Origin: Celoporthe dispersa
Lineage: Eukaryota; Ascomycota; Sordariomycetes; Diaporthales; Cryphonectriaceae
Direction of reading: 5' to 3'
Assembly: GCA_016584495.1 (NCBI GenBank)
Contig: WAID01000009.1
Location: 868,001 to 932,000, forward strand
DNA: 64,000 nucleotides
In this document: positions 45,747 to 56,244 of the stretch, in pieces
Layout of the letters: the number at the start of each line of letters is the position of its first letter
Numbering within the stretch: position 1 is the first letter of the stretch
Position numbers and translations under genes: made by a program
The notes under the pieces: model-generated
Databases searched by the model: none
What the model saw: only the letters and a program-made list of their open reading frames with translations
What the model was told of the DNA's origin: nothing

Positions 45747-48440
45747 ATGATCCCAAGGCGCCCTCTCCCTCGCCCGGCCTGGACCGATGTCCTCGCCGGG
45801 CATGTCCTCGCCAGATCACGGCTCCGGCCGCGTTCAGGTCGTCCTCCTCCTTCGCTTCTGCCTGCCGCCTCCAGCCGCGGCCCTCCTCTCGCTTCTCATG
45901 CAGGGCCTGCCACGGCGAGGAGGTGGGAGACCACCACGGCAGGAGATCAGAAGTCTGGGCACATCTACTCTGGGCCCAACGAGTCTATCCTCTTCTTCGA
46001 CAACCTGTACCCGCTGAAGCTTACCTCGGGCGCCCTGAGCTATGTCATGCTGTGGAGGCAGTGGAGGGCGGACGACGACCTGGCGGGCCTGCTCAAGGGC
46101 TTCGACAGGTCCTCTCTTGGCATCATGGACCCCATCAACCTGGTCAGGCGGACCATCCCGGACGACGGGCCGCTCAAGGTCACAGAGCTGATCCCGCGGC
46201 TCAAGGACGGCGGGTGCTTCGTCAAGGTGTCACACCCGCCAGGGACGTCTGCGGACGAGGTCGAGGGGAAGCTGTCTGCGCAGCTGGCGAAGCAGCCCAT
46301 CAAGCCCTGGTTCAACCCCTTCCGCGGCATCAAGGTCGGCCTGGTCAACGGCGTGCCGTGGCTCGAGGACATGGCCCGGTACCCCAAGAGCAGGCTCAAG
46401 ATCGAGTTCACCCCGAAGGACCCTGGCGCGGAGGCCGCCGAGCTATCGCAGGAGAACCTCTTTGCCCTCTTTCGAAAGTATGGCAAGATCGCCGACATCA
46501 TCTCGCAGCCCCCAGACTCCAAGGTCCTGCCCAAGTATGCGTACCTCGACTTCGCCTTCACGCGGGATGCCATCATGGCGCGGAACTGCCTGCACGGCAT
46601 CTTGGTCCCCGAGAACCTGGGTGGTGGCAAAGCCGGCACCATCCTCCGCCTGTCCTACGAGCAGAAGGTCAGGCCACACCACATATGGGACTGGATCAGC
46701 AGCCACCCCCGCATCGTCATCCCCATCGTGGCCGCCCTGCTCGCGGGCATCACAGTCATCATCTTTGATCCGATCCGGGAGTTCTCCATCAAGGCGCACA
46801 TCGAGCGGCGCTTCAGCCTGTCGGACAACAAGATCTTCCAGTGGTTCAAGCGGCAGACCAGCGACATCCTGGCCCTCAGGAGGCACAAGGCCGAGGACGC
46901 CGGGCTGAAGGCGCTCTTCACCCACCGCCGGGACGCTATAGACCAGGTCCAGACTTGGCTGATGGAGTCTGCCGACACCTTTATCGTCGTCCAGGGCCCG
47001 CGCGGCTCGGGTAAGGAGGAGCTAGTACTGGACCAGGCGCTGGGCGGGCGGAGGGACGTCCTCGTCCTCGACTGCAAGCCCATCGTGGAGGCCAAGGGCG
47101 AGAGCACCACGATCAAGAAGCTGGCGGGCGAGGTCGGCTACAGGCCCGTGTTCTCATGGGCCAACCAGCTGAGCAGCCTCGTCGACCTCGCCATCCAGAG
47201 CACCACAGGCGTCAAGTCGGGCTTCTCCGAGACCCTCGACTCCCAGCTCAACAAGATCCTCGCCAACACCGCGGCAGCCCTGAAGAAGGTCTCGCTCTCG
47301 GACCGCAAAAGGACGACGCCAGCGCGAGCCTGAATGACGATGCGTTCCTCGAGGCCCACCCAGAGCGGCGGGCCGTGGTCGTCATCAACAACTTCCTCCT
47401 CAAGAACGAGGAGACCAGCATCGTGTACGACAAGCTCTCGGAGTGGGCGGCCGCCCTGGTCCAGGCCAACATCGCACACGTCATCTTCTTGACCAACGAC
47501 TCGTCCTACTCGAAGCCGCTGTCCAGGTCCCTCCCGGACAGGGTGTTCCGCACCATCGCGCTGGGTGACCTCTCGCCCGAGGTCGCCAAGCAGTACGTGC
47601 TGAGCCACCTCTCCCAGACCAAGCTCAAGGATAACAGCGAGAAGGGGCCCGCGGACAGCAAAAGACCACGGCTGCCGGCGCCGAGGAGTCGCCTCGGGAC
47701 ACCCAGGAGCTCGACGAGGTCATCACCGTCCTGGGCGGCCGACTCACCGACCTCGAGTTCCTCGCGCGGCGCATGAAGACGGGCCAGAGCCCCCGCCAGG
47801 CCGTGCAGGAGATTATCGACCAGTCCGCCTCGGAGATCCTGAAGCTCTTCCTGCTCACCAACAAGCTGCCTGCCGACAGCAGCAGGAAGTACTCGACCGA
47901 GCAGGCCTGGTTCCTGATCAAGGAGATCGCCAGGAAGGAGTCCCTGCGGTACAACGAGGTCCTGCTGTCGGACACGTTCGCCTCGTCGACAGCGCCCGGC
48001 GTGGACAACGGCGAGATCGCCCTCGAGAGCCTGGCCAGCGCGGAGCTCATCAGCGTGCACTCGCACCGGGGCCGCCCGCAGTCCATCATGGCCGGGAAGC
48101 CCGTGTACCAGGCCGCGTTCGACGCGCTGCTGCGGGACCCGGTCCTCAAGGCCAAGATGGACCTGGCCGTGCTGGCGGAGCTGGGAAAGATCGAGGGCAA
48201 GAACATCAACAAGGTGAGCGAGACTGACGAGTGCTCGATGGCACCTGTGGCTAACAAATTCAATCCAAATCTAAGGTCGAGGCCGAGCTGAGCCTGCTGG
48301 CGTCTCTCCCCAAGCAACCATACGAGACAACCGCGCGGATCAACTATCTCCTGGCCAAACTCGCCGGCAGCCAGACCAAGATTCGGGACTATGAGCTGGA
48401 GATGGCCAAACTGAAGAAGGTCCTGATGCAGGAGGCTTAG
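45747..48440 (+). CDS. YME2: Mitochondrial escape protein 2 (YME2), inner membrane
   Basis: Exons are 45747-48213 and 48276-48440 (62-bp intron, donor GTGAGC, branch GCTAAC), 877 residues after two frame corrections. The N-terminus is rich in Arg, Ser and Pro with few acids, as in a mitochondrial presequence. An RRM-like domain spans about 210-300 (LFALFRKYGKIADI, YAYLDFAF). A membrane segment IVIPIVAALLAGITVIIFDP is at about 321-341, and an AAA-like ATPase domain with P-loop GPRGSGKEE lies at about 417. Yme2 is an integral inner-membrane protein that affects mitochondrial DNA nucleoid structure and escape of mtDNA to the nucleus. The frame slips at two A4 runs, 47307-47310 and 47660-47663; adding one A to each gives SDRKKDDASASLNDD and DSKKTTAAGAEES and a full-length family protein. 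The divergent neighbour is the DUF3176 gene. Confidence 0.93.
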
Positions 48441-48868
48441 GGAGGTGAGGCGGATTATGCTGCTGCCTCCTTGTTCTCGGTAGGACAGTATCTGTCTTGT
48501 GAGGTTGGAGGAGAGAGATGAGAGGGGAACGGAGCAAGGAAAACAGCGGGACAGCGTCATTGGGAGGTCCACGGCACAGACTTGATGATACCCTCCTCCT
48601 CACCCGGCCAAGGAATTGAAATCTGTAACTGAGACACACAAAATTGATCTCTCCTCCCAACGCTGCGAATCGCTCACGAATATGTTAACCTAATTCTGAA
48701 CCCTTTTGTCCTCATTACGCCCCCCTCCTCGCACCCACACCCGCGCGCACACTGGTATCAACAAGTTATAACAAGAAAATGGGATTTAAGACCATAAACT
48801 CATCCCGACGCCATTACTCTCCAGAAATTTCTTCCCCTCCTGAGCCGGAAGACTGCTGCTGGCTGGAA
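48441..48868. other. Intergenic, convergent 3' ends of YME2 and MIF2
   Basis: About 430 bp without a gene; both 3' UTRs presumably lie here. Confidence 0.6.
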
Positions 48869-51157
48869 CTAGCCCATCTGGCTGACATCGGCCTCCGCCA
48901 CGCCCGTTACCTCGCAGCCTTGCGAAAAGAAAATCCGCGCAGGCCTGTCCTGTACATTCTCAATGCTATAGTAATTGCCTGTAAAATAGTTAGTCATTGC
49001 TGCGAGGAATCTCGTCTTTCGCTACCATTGTACTTTTTTTTCTTTTTCTTTCTTCGTCTTCTCTTCTTTCTTCTCACAAATAGTAGGACAGGGTGACCTA
49101 GTGAGGGGGGAGGAATCTTACCTCTGGGCACGAACCACATGCCTCCCCGGCCAATGCTGAATACCGTATCCGCCACGGTGACGGTGACCCTGCCCGAGAA
49201 GACAAAGAAGGTCATGTGCATCTTGCGCGAGTTCTTGGGCTTCTTCTCGGCGTGCGGCGGCAGGTCGACCACGCCGGACCCGAAGAAGGGCAGGCTGAGC
49301 GTCTTGGCGAAGCGGAAGGTCGCGTTGCGGATCTCGCGCGTGGTGATGGCGTTGGCCGACACCGCGATCTGCTCGTCCGCCACCTCGATCTGCTCGTCCG
49401 GCCCGGGCGGGTTCATCTCGTGCTCGGGCTGCCAGACGGCGACCTCTCCCGTGATGACGTCGCCGTCTTCCTCCCAGGGCTGCAGCTCGTCGTCGCCGTC
49501 GTCGTCGTCCTCCTCGTGGTGGCCACCGCGCCTCTTGCCGCCCTTCTTGGTGGCAGGCCTGCCTCTGCGCCGCTGCCCGCCCTTCTGGTCCGGCTCGGGC
49601 TCGTCGACGCGCACGATGTTCTTGATGTGCGGCAGAAGGATCGAGGTCTTGCCGTCCTCGAGGACCGCATCGTCGTCGAGCTCCGTGCGCTCGTTCCGCC
49701 AGAACTTGAGCGGCTGGTACGAGGTGCGGCCAGACCGCGTGGTAAACATGTTGGCTCCTGCGCCCGGGGCCTCGCGTCTCGTAATCACCAGCCCTCGGGA
49801 TCTCGGCAGCGGTGGGCCGCGCGGGATCTCTGCCACCGACGTGTCGCCCACGCCGTCAGAGGTCCGCTTCCCGGCTCGCTTCTGTTTTGGGACCGCCGGC
49901 TTCTTCGCGGGTATCGCCGTCGAGCTCTCGGCAGCAGCCTTGGGACGACCTCTGCGCTTGGGCGCCTGCTTTGCCGGCTCACCCTCCTCATCGCCGACAT
50001 GGGAGCCGCTGCCCTTGGCCTTCTTCTTTGCTGGCTGTCTTTCGGCTTCCTCGTGCGCGGCATGATTGGCCGGGGGCCGGCCTCGTTTCTTGCCTGCGTG
50101 TACCGGCTCCTCGTCTGCAGGCTCGATTGACTCAACAATCCTCTCTTCCTCTTCTGCAGCACGCTCTGTTTTCTTGGGCCTGCCCCTGCCCTTCTTAGCA
50201 GATGACGGCGGCACCTCTGGCTCCTCCTCCTCTTCTTCTTCTTCCTCCTCCTCGTCCTCCTCCTCCTGCTCCTGGTCTTCTTCGACTTCTTCTTCTTGGT
50301 CCTCCTCAGGCACGTCTCCGCTCGCGAGTGCGGAGATATCGCCACCGCCGTCCAGCATCGCCATCGACTCCTCCTCTCCCCTCTCTGACCCCTCTTCCGC
50401 CTCGGAAGACAAGCTCCGGCGTCCGTTGGCAGCAGTGGCCGCCTTCCCCTTGCCGTTCACCCCGTTCACGGCGTCCGGCTTGGGCAGGACCGGTCTGGAG
50501 GCGAGGAGGTTATTCTTGAAGTCGAGCCTCCTCTGTACGGACTTTGCGCCGGACGGAGACCCGTCGACGAGCTTGGAGGGGCGGAGGGGCGAAGACGACA
50601 TGCCGGCTGGCCTGCGCGCCGGAGAGTTGAGCGTCGTCTTGAGAGGCGATCTGGCGCGCGCCGGCGGCCGGCCGTTCATGAATGCGGAGGGCGCTGGGGC
50701 AGTGACTAGTAGGGAGGGTAAGGGAACAGTACGTCGCGTCAGCCAGGTCGTGATTTCTCTCGTGATGTGTCTCCCGTCAGCGGCAATCCGGGCAACCTAC
50801 CCTCGTCGATGTCCATGGGCTCCTCCTCCTCGCTTTCATCCTCCTCGGCAGCGTCATCGTACGCGCCGTCGTGGCTCTCCTTGTCGGGAGAGGAGAAGAG
50901 GTCGTCCAGGGGCTGCATGCCATGTTCGTCGCGCACGCCGGTATCCTTCAGGGTGACTCCGGTCTTGCTAGGGTGCGGGAGAGCTTCACGTCAGTCTCTA
51001 GACAGACACACAAACACGCACACACAGACAGACACGCTCGCACGAGGCAAGAATAAACGAGGGCTGTTGCTACACACCGGCCGCGCACGCCCAGGTCATG
51101 AAAAGCTTCGCTCGCCGCCGTGGAGCGACGCTGCGCTGATGACTGACGCGGTGCCAT
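48869..51157 (-). CDS. MIF2: Inner kinetochore protein CENP-C / Mif2
   Basis: Exons are 51157-51078, 50967-50801, 50705-49122 and 48978-48869, with introns of 110, 95 and 143 bp. All phases agree without any frame correction, giving 646 residues. The N-terminus reads FHDLGVRGRKTGVTL...DTGVRDEHGMQPLDDLFSSP, the conserved Mif2 N-terminal block that contacts the Mis12 complex. The CENP-C nucleosome-binding motif TRSGRTSYQPLKFWRNER is at about 404-421. The C-terminal cupin dimerisation domain runs from about 530 (FRFAKTLSLPFFGSGVVDLP, MHMTFFVFSGRVTVTV) to RPARIFFSQGCEV in the last exon. A Glu/Asp run lies near residue 230-245, and four AT-hook-like GRP cores (GRGRPKK, KKRGRPP, KRRGRPK, RRRGRPA) are present. 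It binds the CENP-A nucleosome and builds the kinetochore. It shares a divergent promoter containing ACGCGT sites with RNH201. Confidence 0.95.
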
Positions 51158-51642
51158 AATTCTTTTCGTCTCCTCCTCCTCGGGCTCCGCCTTCTTATGC
51201 GCAGCCTCTCTCTCTTCCTCTTCCGGGTTCGAATCGAAACGCGCAAGCTGGTGAGCAAGATGCGCTGGCAGGACGAGCAGGGGCGGTCCGGAGGTAAACA
51301 AGAGAAGATGAGAACGAGGTCGACAGCAACGCAGGCAGCGACTCGAGGGGATCGTGCCCAGCGAAATTTGTTGTGCAGAGCGACTGCCAGCAATCGAGGG
51401 CGCCTGCTGTCCAGCTAGATCCCTCTCTTTGCTTTGTCGAGACGAGAGGACGGATAAAACCAAGGTACAGATGTTTTTGGGGGGTACAGCGGTAGTAGAG
51501 AGTGTGTCTACAGGGGGGGTGGCGCCTCTACTCGACTACTGGCAGGGGTGGGGTGGCCACTATAGCACAGCGCTATTGTAGCTGCAGCACAGTGCAGCAG
51601 CGCTATAGCAGTCATCAGCGCTAGAGCTTGCGTAGGGGCTAA

Positions 51643-51648
51643 ACGCGT
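51643..51648. promoter_or_regulatory. ACGCGT (MCB-like) site 1
   Basis: Exact MluI cell-cycle box in the MIF2/RNH201 divergent promoter, 219 bp from the RNH201 ATG. Confidence 0.5.
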
Positions 51649-51704
51649 CAAACTACTGCAGCACGGCAACTAAATCGCGTCTTCTTCCCACCCCACGCAA
51701 CCTG

Positions 51705-51710
51705 ACGCGT
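51705..51710. promoter_or_regulatory. ACGCGT (MCB-like) site 2
   Basis: Second exact MluI cell-cycle box, 57 bp after the first, with an ACGCGC variant 6 bp further on. Confidence 0.5.
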
Positions 51711-51866
51711 TTGGAGACGCGCTTCCACAGCACTTGATTAGTACTCACTTAGATGCGACGACGCAGCTCAACAGTCCTGATCAGATGATTCGACATCACA
51801 TAACAGACCAGACGAGGCACGCAAGTACACACACACACACACACATCCTGAGATGAGAGAGTAACC

Positions 51867-52996
51867 ATGGACGCTGCCGACGACACCCAGATGACCGACG
51901 CCGCCGACGCCGCCGCCCTCGAAACGACGTCACCCGACGACATCTTCCTCCCGCCCTCTGTCCACCACGATACCCTCCTCGCCGGCGACAGCTACACACA
52001 CTTCTCTCCCGTACCGTCCGCACTGCTCCCGTCCTCCCCCGGCGCAGACGACGGCGTCCCCCTGCTGCCTGGGCGTGGACGAGGCCGGGCGCGGTCCCGT
52101 GCTGGGCCCCATGGTCTACGGCGTCTTCTACCTGCCGCTGACCCTCTCCGACCCTCTCCTGCGCGGGGAACACCACTTTGACGACTCCAAGGTCCTCACC
52201 CCTGCCGTGCGCTCCGCCCTCATGCGGGAGCTGTGCACGCCGTCCCCAGCCCGACAGCCCGACGGCGGCGGCGGCGAGGCCGAGGAACAGGCCGAGTCCC
52301 GGCCCACCCTCTACACCCACACCGGCTGGGCCACCACCGCCCTCTCCGCCCGCTCCATCTCCACCGCCATGTACCGCCCCGGCACCGCCTACAATCTCAA
52401 CGCCCAGGCCATGGACGCCACCGTCGCCCTCATCCGCGGCGTCCTCGCCCGCGGCGTCCACGTGCGCGAGGTCTATGTCGACACCGTCGGCCCGCCCGCC
52501 GCCTACCAGAAGAGGCTGGAGCGGTTTTTCCCCTCCGTCCGCATCACCGTTGCCAAGAAGGCGGACAGCCTGTACCCTTGTGTGAGCGCCGCGAGTGTCT
52601 GCGCCAAGGTAACGCGGGATGCCTGTCTTGAGGTGCTGTATGAGCAGCAGCTGGCCCGGGCGGGGGGCCAGGACGACCAGGAGGAGGGAGGAGGAGGCGG
52701 CTGCGGGGCTGACGTGGGGCTCGGGGTATCCGTCCGACGCGAGGTGTGTGAGCTGGATGAGGGCGAATATGCACCCTCTGTTTGGGTGGGGCCCCGAGTG
52801 CAGGTTTAGCTGGGGCACGGCCAAGGACATGATCGAGGCGAGAGGCGGCGCCGGTGTCAAGGTCGAGTGGCCGGTCGAAGACGACGGCGAGACGACTCGG
52901 CTGACGGATTTCTTTGTCGGTAGCGATGATCTCGACAATGGTGCTGATGAGCTGGGGACCTGGTTCGGAACACCTGTTGGCCTAGAGGCGTTTTAA
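51867..52996 (+). CDS. RNH201: Ribonuclease H2 catalytic subunit A
   Basis: A single exon with two frame slips encodes 375 residues. The type II RNase H core is clear: GVDEAGRGPVLGPMVYG (first catalytic Asp and Glu, about residues 70-71), FDDSKVLT, YNLNAQAMDATVALIRG, EVYVDTVGPP (third catalytic Asp, about 205), ADSLYPCVSAASVCAKVTRD, and the C-terminal WGSGYPSDAR...FGWGPECRFSWGTAKD. The enzyme removes ribonucleotides from DNA and degrades RNA:DNA hybrids as the catalytic part of the H2A/H2B/H2C complex in the nucleus. The start MDAADDTQMTDA is in a different frame from the core; dropping one base of a C5 run (52058-52062) joins them. A second extra base in GGG at 52686-52688 separates the middle from the C-terminal part; without it the linker reads QEEEEEAAAGLTWGSGY. 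Both shifts are single-base gains in homopolymers. Confidence 0.92.
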
Positions 52997-53340
52997 GAAG
53001 AGAAAGGGGGAAGAAAGAAAGAAACAAAAAACTTGACTATGCATGTCTGGGAGTTTTGGAAAAGGAAGAGGGGAGGAGGCCACAATATGTTGATATCCTA
53101 TTTTCAGGTGTTGAGGAGTCCATCTTACCGGGTGGTTTTTGTTTTTTCCTTCCCTTTCTTGGTCTGTCTAAAAGAGCTGTGCTGCGTACAGTATGAAACA
53201 GTGGGGGGATATGTCCTGTGCCGACCGACTCTGGCCGGAGAAACAATGCAAAGCGCTGAGAATGAGACCCAGAGACATCTATACAATATATATAAAAAAA
53301 AAAAACTTTGTTCTCGCCTTCTCCGCTTCCCCCCTCACGA
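52997..53340. other. Intergenic, convergent 3' ends of RNH201 and SEY1
   Basis: About 340 bp, no gene; AT-rich towards 53290-53310 with an A-run. Confidence 0.6.
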
Positions 53341-56244
53341 TTAAATCTCATCTTCGTCCTCGTCCTGATCCTTGCGCTTGCCCCTGCTGTCAAGCGTGTC
53401 CAGGCTGACCGAGTCGGTGTCCCTGCGCGCCGGCATGGCCAGGGCCGAGCGTGCCGTCTCGTTGTTCTCGAGGAAATCGCGCAGCTTCTGCTTGCCGATC
53501 TCGACGGCCTGGTTGCTGGCGGCATTGGTCATCTGCATCATCGGCCCGAGCAGGTTCAGGTTGTAGGCGACATAGGTACCACCTGCCATCATGCAGAGCA
53601 TGATGAACAAGACGGGGTTGCGGAGAACTTTGAAGAAGAAGAGGAAGTTGTTAGCCAGATACGTTGTAGATATAGTATTCGAAGAAGGGAGAGAAAAGAG
53701 GAGGGAAGAGAAAAAGAAAAGGAAAGAAAGAGAGAAATGAAGAACGAAGATAGTGAGTACTGACCCATCCATATCTCGTTCCACCCCAGAACCAAGAGGA
53801 CGACGTAGAAATACAGCGGGATCTGCGTGATTCCGCCCAGGGCACTCCGCTTCGCCTCGACATAGACACCATCTGCTGTCTTCTTGAAGCGGATGACGAG
53901 GTCCTGCCGCTTGCTCTCGCTGAGGACCGTCATCTCCTCCTCGAGGCTCTTGCCCTCCTCCTCGTCGACGCCGCCGATGGGGGCGAGGTCCTCCTCGTCG
54001 CTGGGCTCGACGCCGTGGGGGTGGTTGCCGATGTATGCAGGCAGGTCGGGCGGGCCGTACGTCTCCGAGAGCCTGAACCTCGACAGCAGCGGGATGAGCG
54101 CCAGCGTGGACTCGCGGGCGCGCGTGTAGATGCCCTCGATGTCGTCGCTCGGGCGCCAGATCCTCGGGACGCCGGCATCGTCGTACCGGAACTTGTCCTC
54201 GAAGTTCTCGCGCAGCTTGAGCAGGATGTTTCCCTCCATCACCTCCTCCTCGATCTTCTCGCGCAGCGCCACCCAGCTCTTCCGCCGCAGCCTCCACAGC
54301 CCGATCTCCACCTCGTCCTCGGTAGCCTCCAGGTTCTTGGCCCGGTCCCTGAACCTGTCCTGGGCCTCCTTGACGACCGACACAAAGACGGCCCAGATGC
54401 GGTCCCAGAGGTCCTTCTCGGTCGCCGGCTTCTCGCCATCCTCGGGCGTGCCAGAGCCGCCACGTCCAGACCCGAGCTTGTTGAACTCCAGCCCGACCGC
54501 ATCCCCGAGGCGGGACCGGACCCAGCGCTCGACGCGCGTGGCGAGGCGGCGCATCTCCTCCTTCCTGAGCCTCGCGCCGACCTCGTCGAGCTCCTTGCCG
54601 AAGAGCAGGTACTGCGGCTTGAAGTTGGTCCACGGGACGCCCTCGATGGCCAGGCTCTGCGCCTCCTTCTTGAAGATCTCCAGCGTCTTGCCCTTCTGCT
54701 TCTCGATGATCTCGGTGAACTCGTACTGGCCGCCGGCCTTCTGGCCTGCCTTGACGGCATTGGTCACGGCCTCGGTGAAGGCAGCGACGCCCTTCTTGTG
54801 GGCCGCCATCAGCTGGCCCTGGTACAGCGGCTTGAGGCGCCCGTCGATCTTCTCCTCCAGCTCGACGCGCTTCCTCTTGTAGACGGCCTTGTGGTACCGG
54901 CTCGCCTGCACCTCAAACGCCCTGGTGGTCTTGTCGCGGGCAGACCTGCACGTGGCGCCGAGGTTAGCCAGGACGGCAGGCGTGCCCGCCCGGGCAGCAT
55001 CCTGCTGCTGCTCCTCCAGCGGCACGATGTCGGTGTCGAAGGCGGTCAGGACCTCCCGGGCGATCTCGTCGCAGCGGAACTGCGCGAGGAGCTCCTGCTG
55101 GGTCGGCAGGTCGAGGTCCTTGTTGTTGACGATCTGGTCCCAGATGCCCTCGGCGTACACGGAGAACCCGTCGGCCGGAATCCTACGGTGATACTCGGAC
55201 AGGAAGACGCCGCCCGCGAACTCCTGATCCGGGGTCGAGCGGTGTCCTGTCGTGAACCTCTTGGCCAGGGTGTCGACCTCGGACACGAACTTCTCGGGCT
55301 GCAGGATCTTGTGCGGGAGGGCCGCGAAGGCAAAGTCGAAGTAGTCTTCGATCCTCGAGTTCTCCAGACCCTGTGGCTTCGATATGGAGGACCAGATCTT
55401 GGTGAGGTCCTGGACCAGGGTGTTGCGGAGGTTCTCGAGGGGGTGTTCCCGATGTGATCGCGGATGACGAAGAAGAGCAGTGACCTCGGGTTGGACCTGT
55501 AGCAGAGAGAGAGAGAGAGAGTCTCGTCAGGAACCTGGTGAACTCCAGAGAAGAAAGAGAAGGAGGGGGGGCGGAGGGTATTGCATGTAGGTATGATAGA
55601 GACTCACTGTTTGTCCTTGAGGAAGAGCTGCAGGTTGACCTCGAAAACGGTCTTCAGCAGGCCCATGTTGGCACCCTGGTACAGGCCGACCTGGTGTTCC
55701 CAGATGTTGACGATCAGGACCTCGCTCGTGGCGAGGGCGAACAGGGCGCTCTTCCTCTCAAAGTCCTGGTCTTCGCCCCTCTCGCGGCCGTCGGTACCCT
55801 CGACGTCCATGACCAGGATGTTGTCGGCCAGCTTGACGGCGCCGCCCGAGGAGGACTCCTTCTTGTTCTTGGACATCCATATTCCCTTTGTGGTCTGCCG
55901 GCGTTCGGTCTCGGACATGACGCTGAACTCGGTGCCGAAGAGGTGGTTCAGCAGGGTGGACTTTCCGGTGGACTGGGAGCCGAAGACGGAGATGATGTGG
56001 TAGTTGAAGCCAGCTGCCGAGACATGGCTCTGGACGAGGTAGTCGCTGAGGTGGGAGCTGTCCTGGACGTCAACATCACTGCTGGGTCTTGCCTTGTCTG
56101 CTGCAGACGGGTTCCCAGGCGGGCAAGGAAGGGAGGAGGCCTGTCGACTGACTTGTATTGCTTGTCCTCGTCGATGACTTGGACGCCATGTTCATACTGC
56201 TCGGCAGAGGGCGCATCGCCCACGGCAGAGAAATGGCCATTCAT
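53341..56244 (-). CDS. SEY1: SEY1 dynamin-like GTPase (ER membrane fusion)
   Basis: Exons are 56244-56153, 56078-55608, 55496-53765 and 53627-53341, with introns of 74, 111 and 137 bp, about 860 residues. The RHD3/Sey1 GTPase domain shows P-loop GSQSTGKSTLLNHLFGTEF (about residue 60), switch region ERRQTTKGIWMS and DVEGTDGRERGED. A long helical stalk follows, then two closely spaced membrane segments near residues 745-787 (YFYVVLLVLGW and PVLFIMLCMMAGGTYVAY) and a charged tail. Sey1 is the fungal atlastin equivalent: it tethers and fuses ER tubules. The frame slips once, where HIGNTPLENLRNTLV requires a sixth base in the run 55439-55443. Two of the three donors are the unusual GTCAGT. The first intron uses GTCAGT and acceptor CAGCAG to give QYNDVDVQDSSHLSDYL; that junction is less certain than the others. 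Confidence 0.93.

Larger units (their letters stand above)
51158..51866. promoter_or_regulatory. Divergent promoter shared by MIF2 and RNH201
   Basis: A 709-bp interval between two start codons on opposite strands. It contains two ACGCGT hexamers (51643-51648, 51705-51710), near variants TCGCGT (51675) and ACGCGC (51716), three AGCGCT palindromes (51569, 51599, 51617) and a (CA)n tract at 51829-51844. ACGCGT is the MluI cell-cycle box bound by MBF (Mbp1/Swi6) in ascomycetes. A cell-cycle-regulated bidirectional promoter is inference. Confidence 0.55.

Noticed and set aside
49139..50130. Two roughly 300-codon open frames antisense to MIF2
   Set aside because: Shadows of the long MIF2 exon; polySer and Leu runs reflect the Glu-rich and Lys-rich sense sequence.
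40129..52688. Programmed ribosomal frameshifting as the cause of the frame breaks
   Set aside because: The sites share no slippery heptamer or downstream structure, shift in both directions and occur in unrelated genes.
54015..55457. 480-codon open frame antisense to SEY1
   Set aside because: It mirrors the SEY1 exon in a GC-rich codon context; its Leu/Val/Asp-rich translation has no domain.
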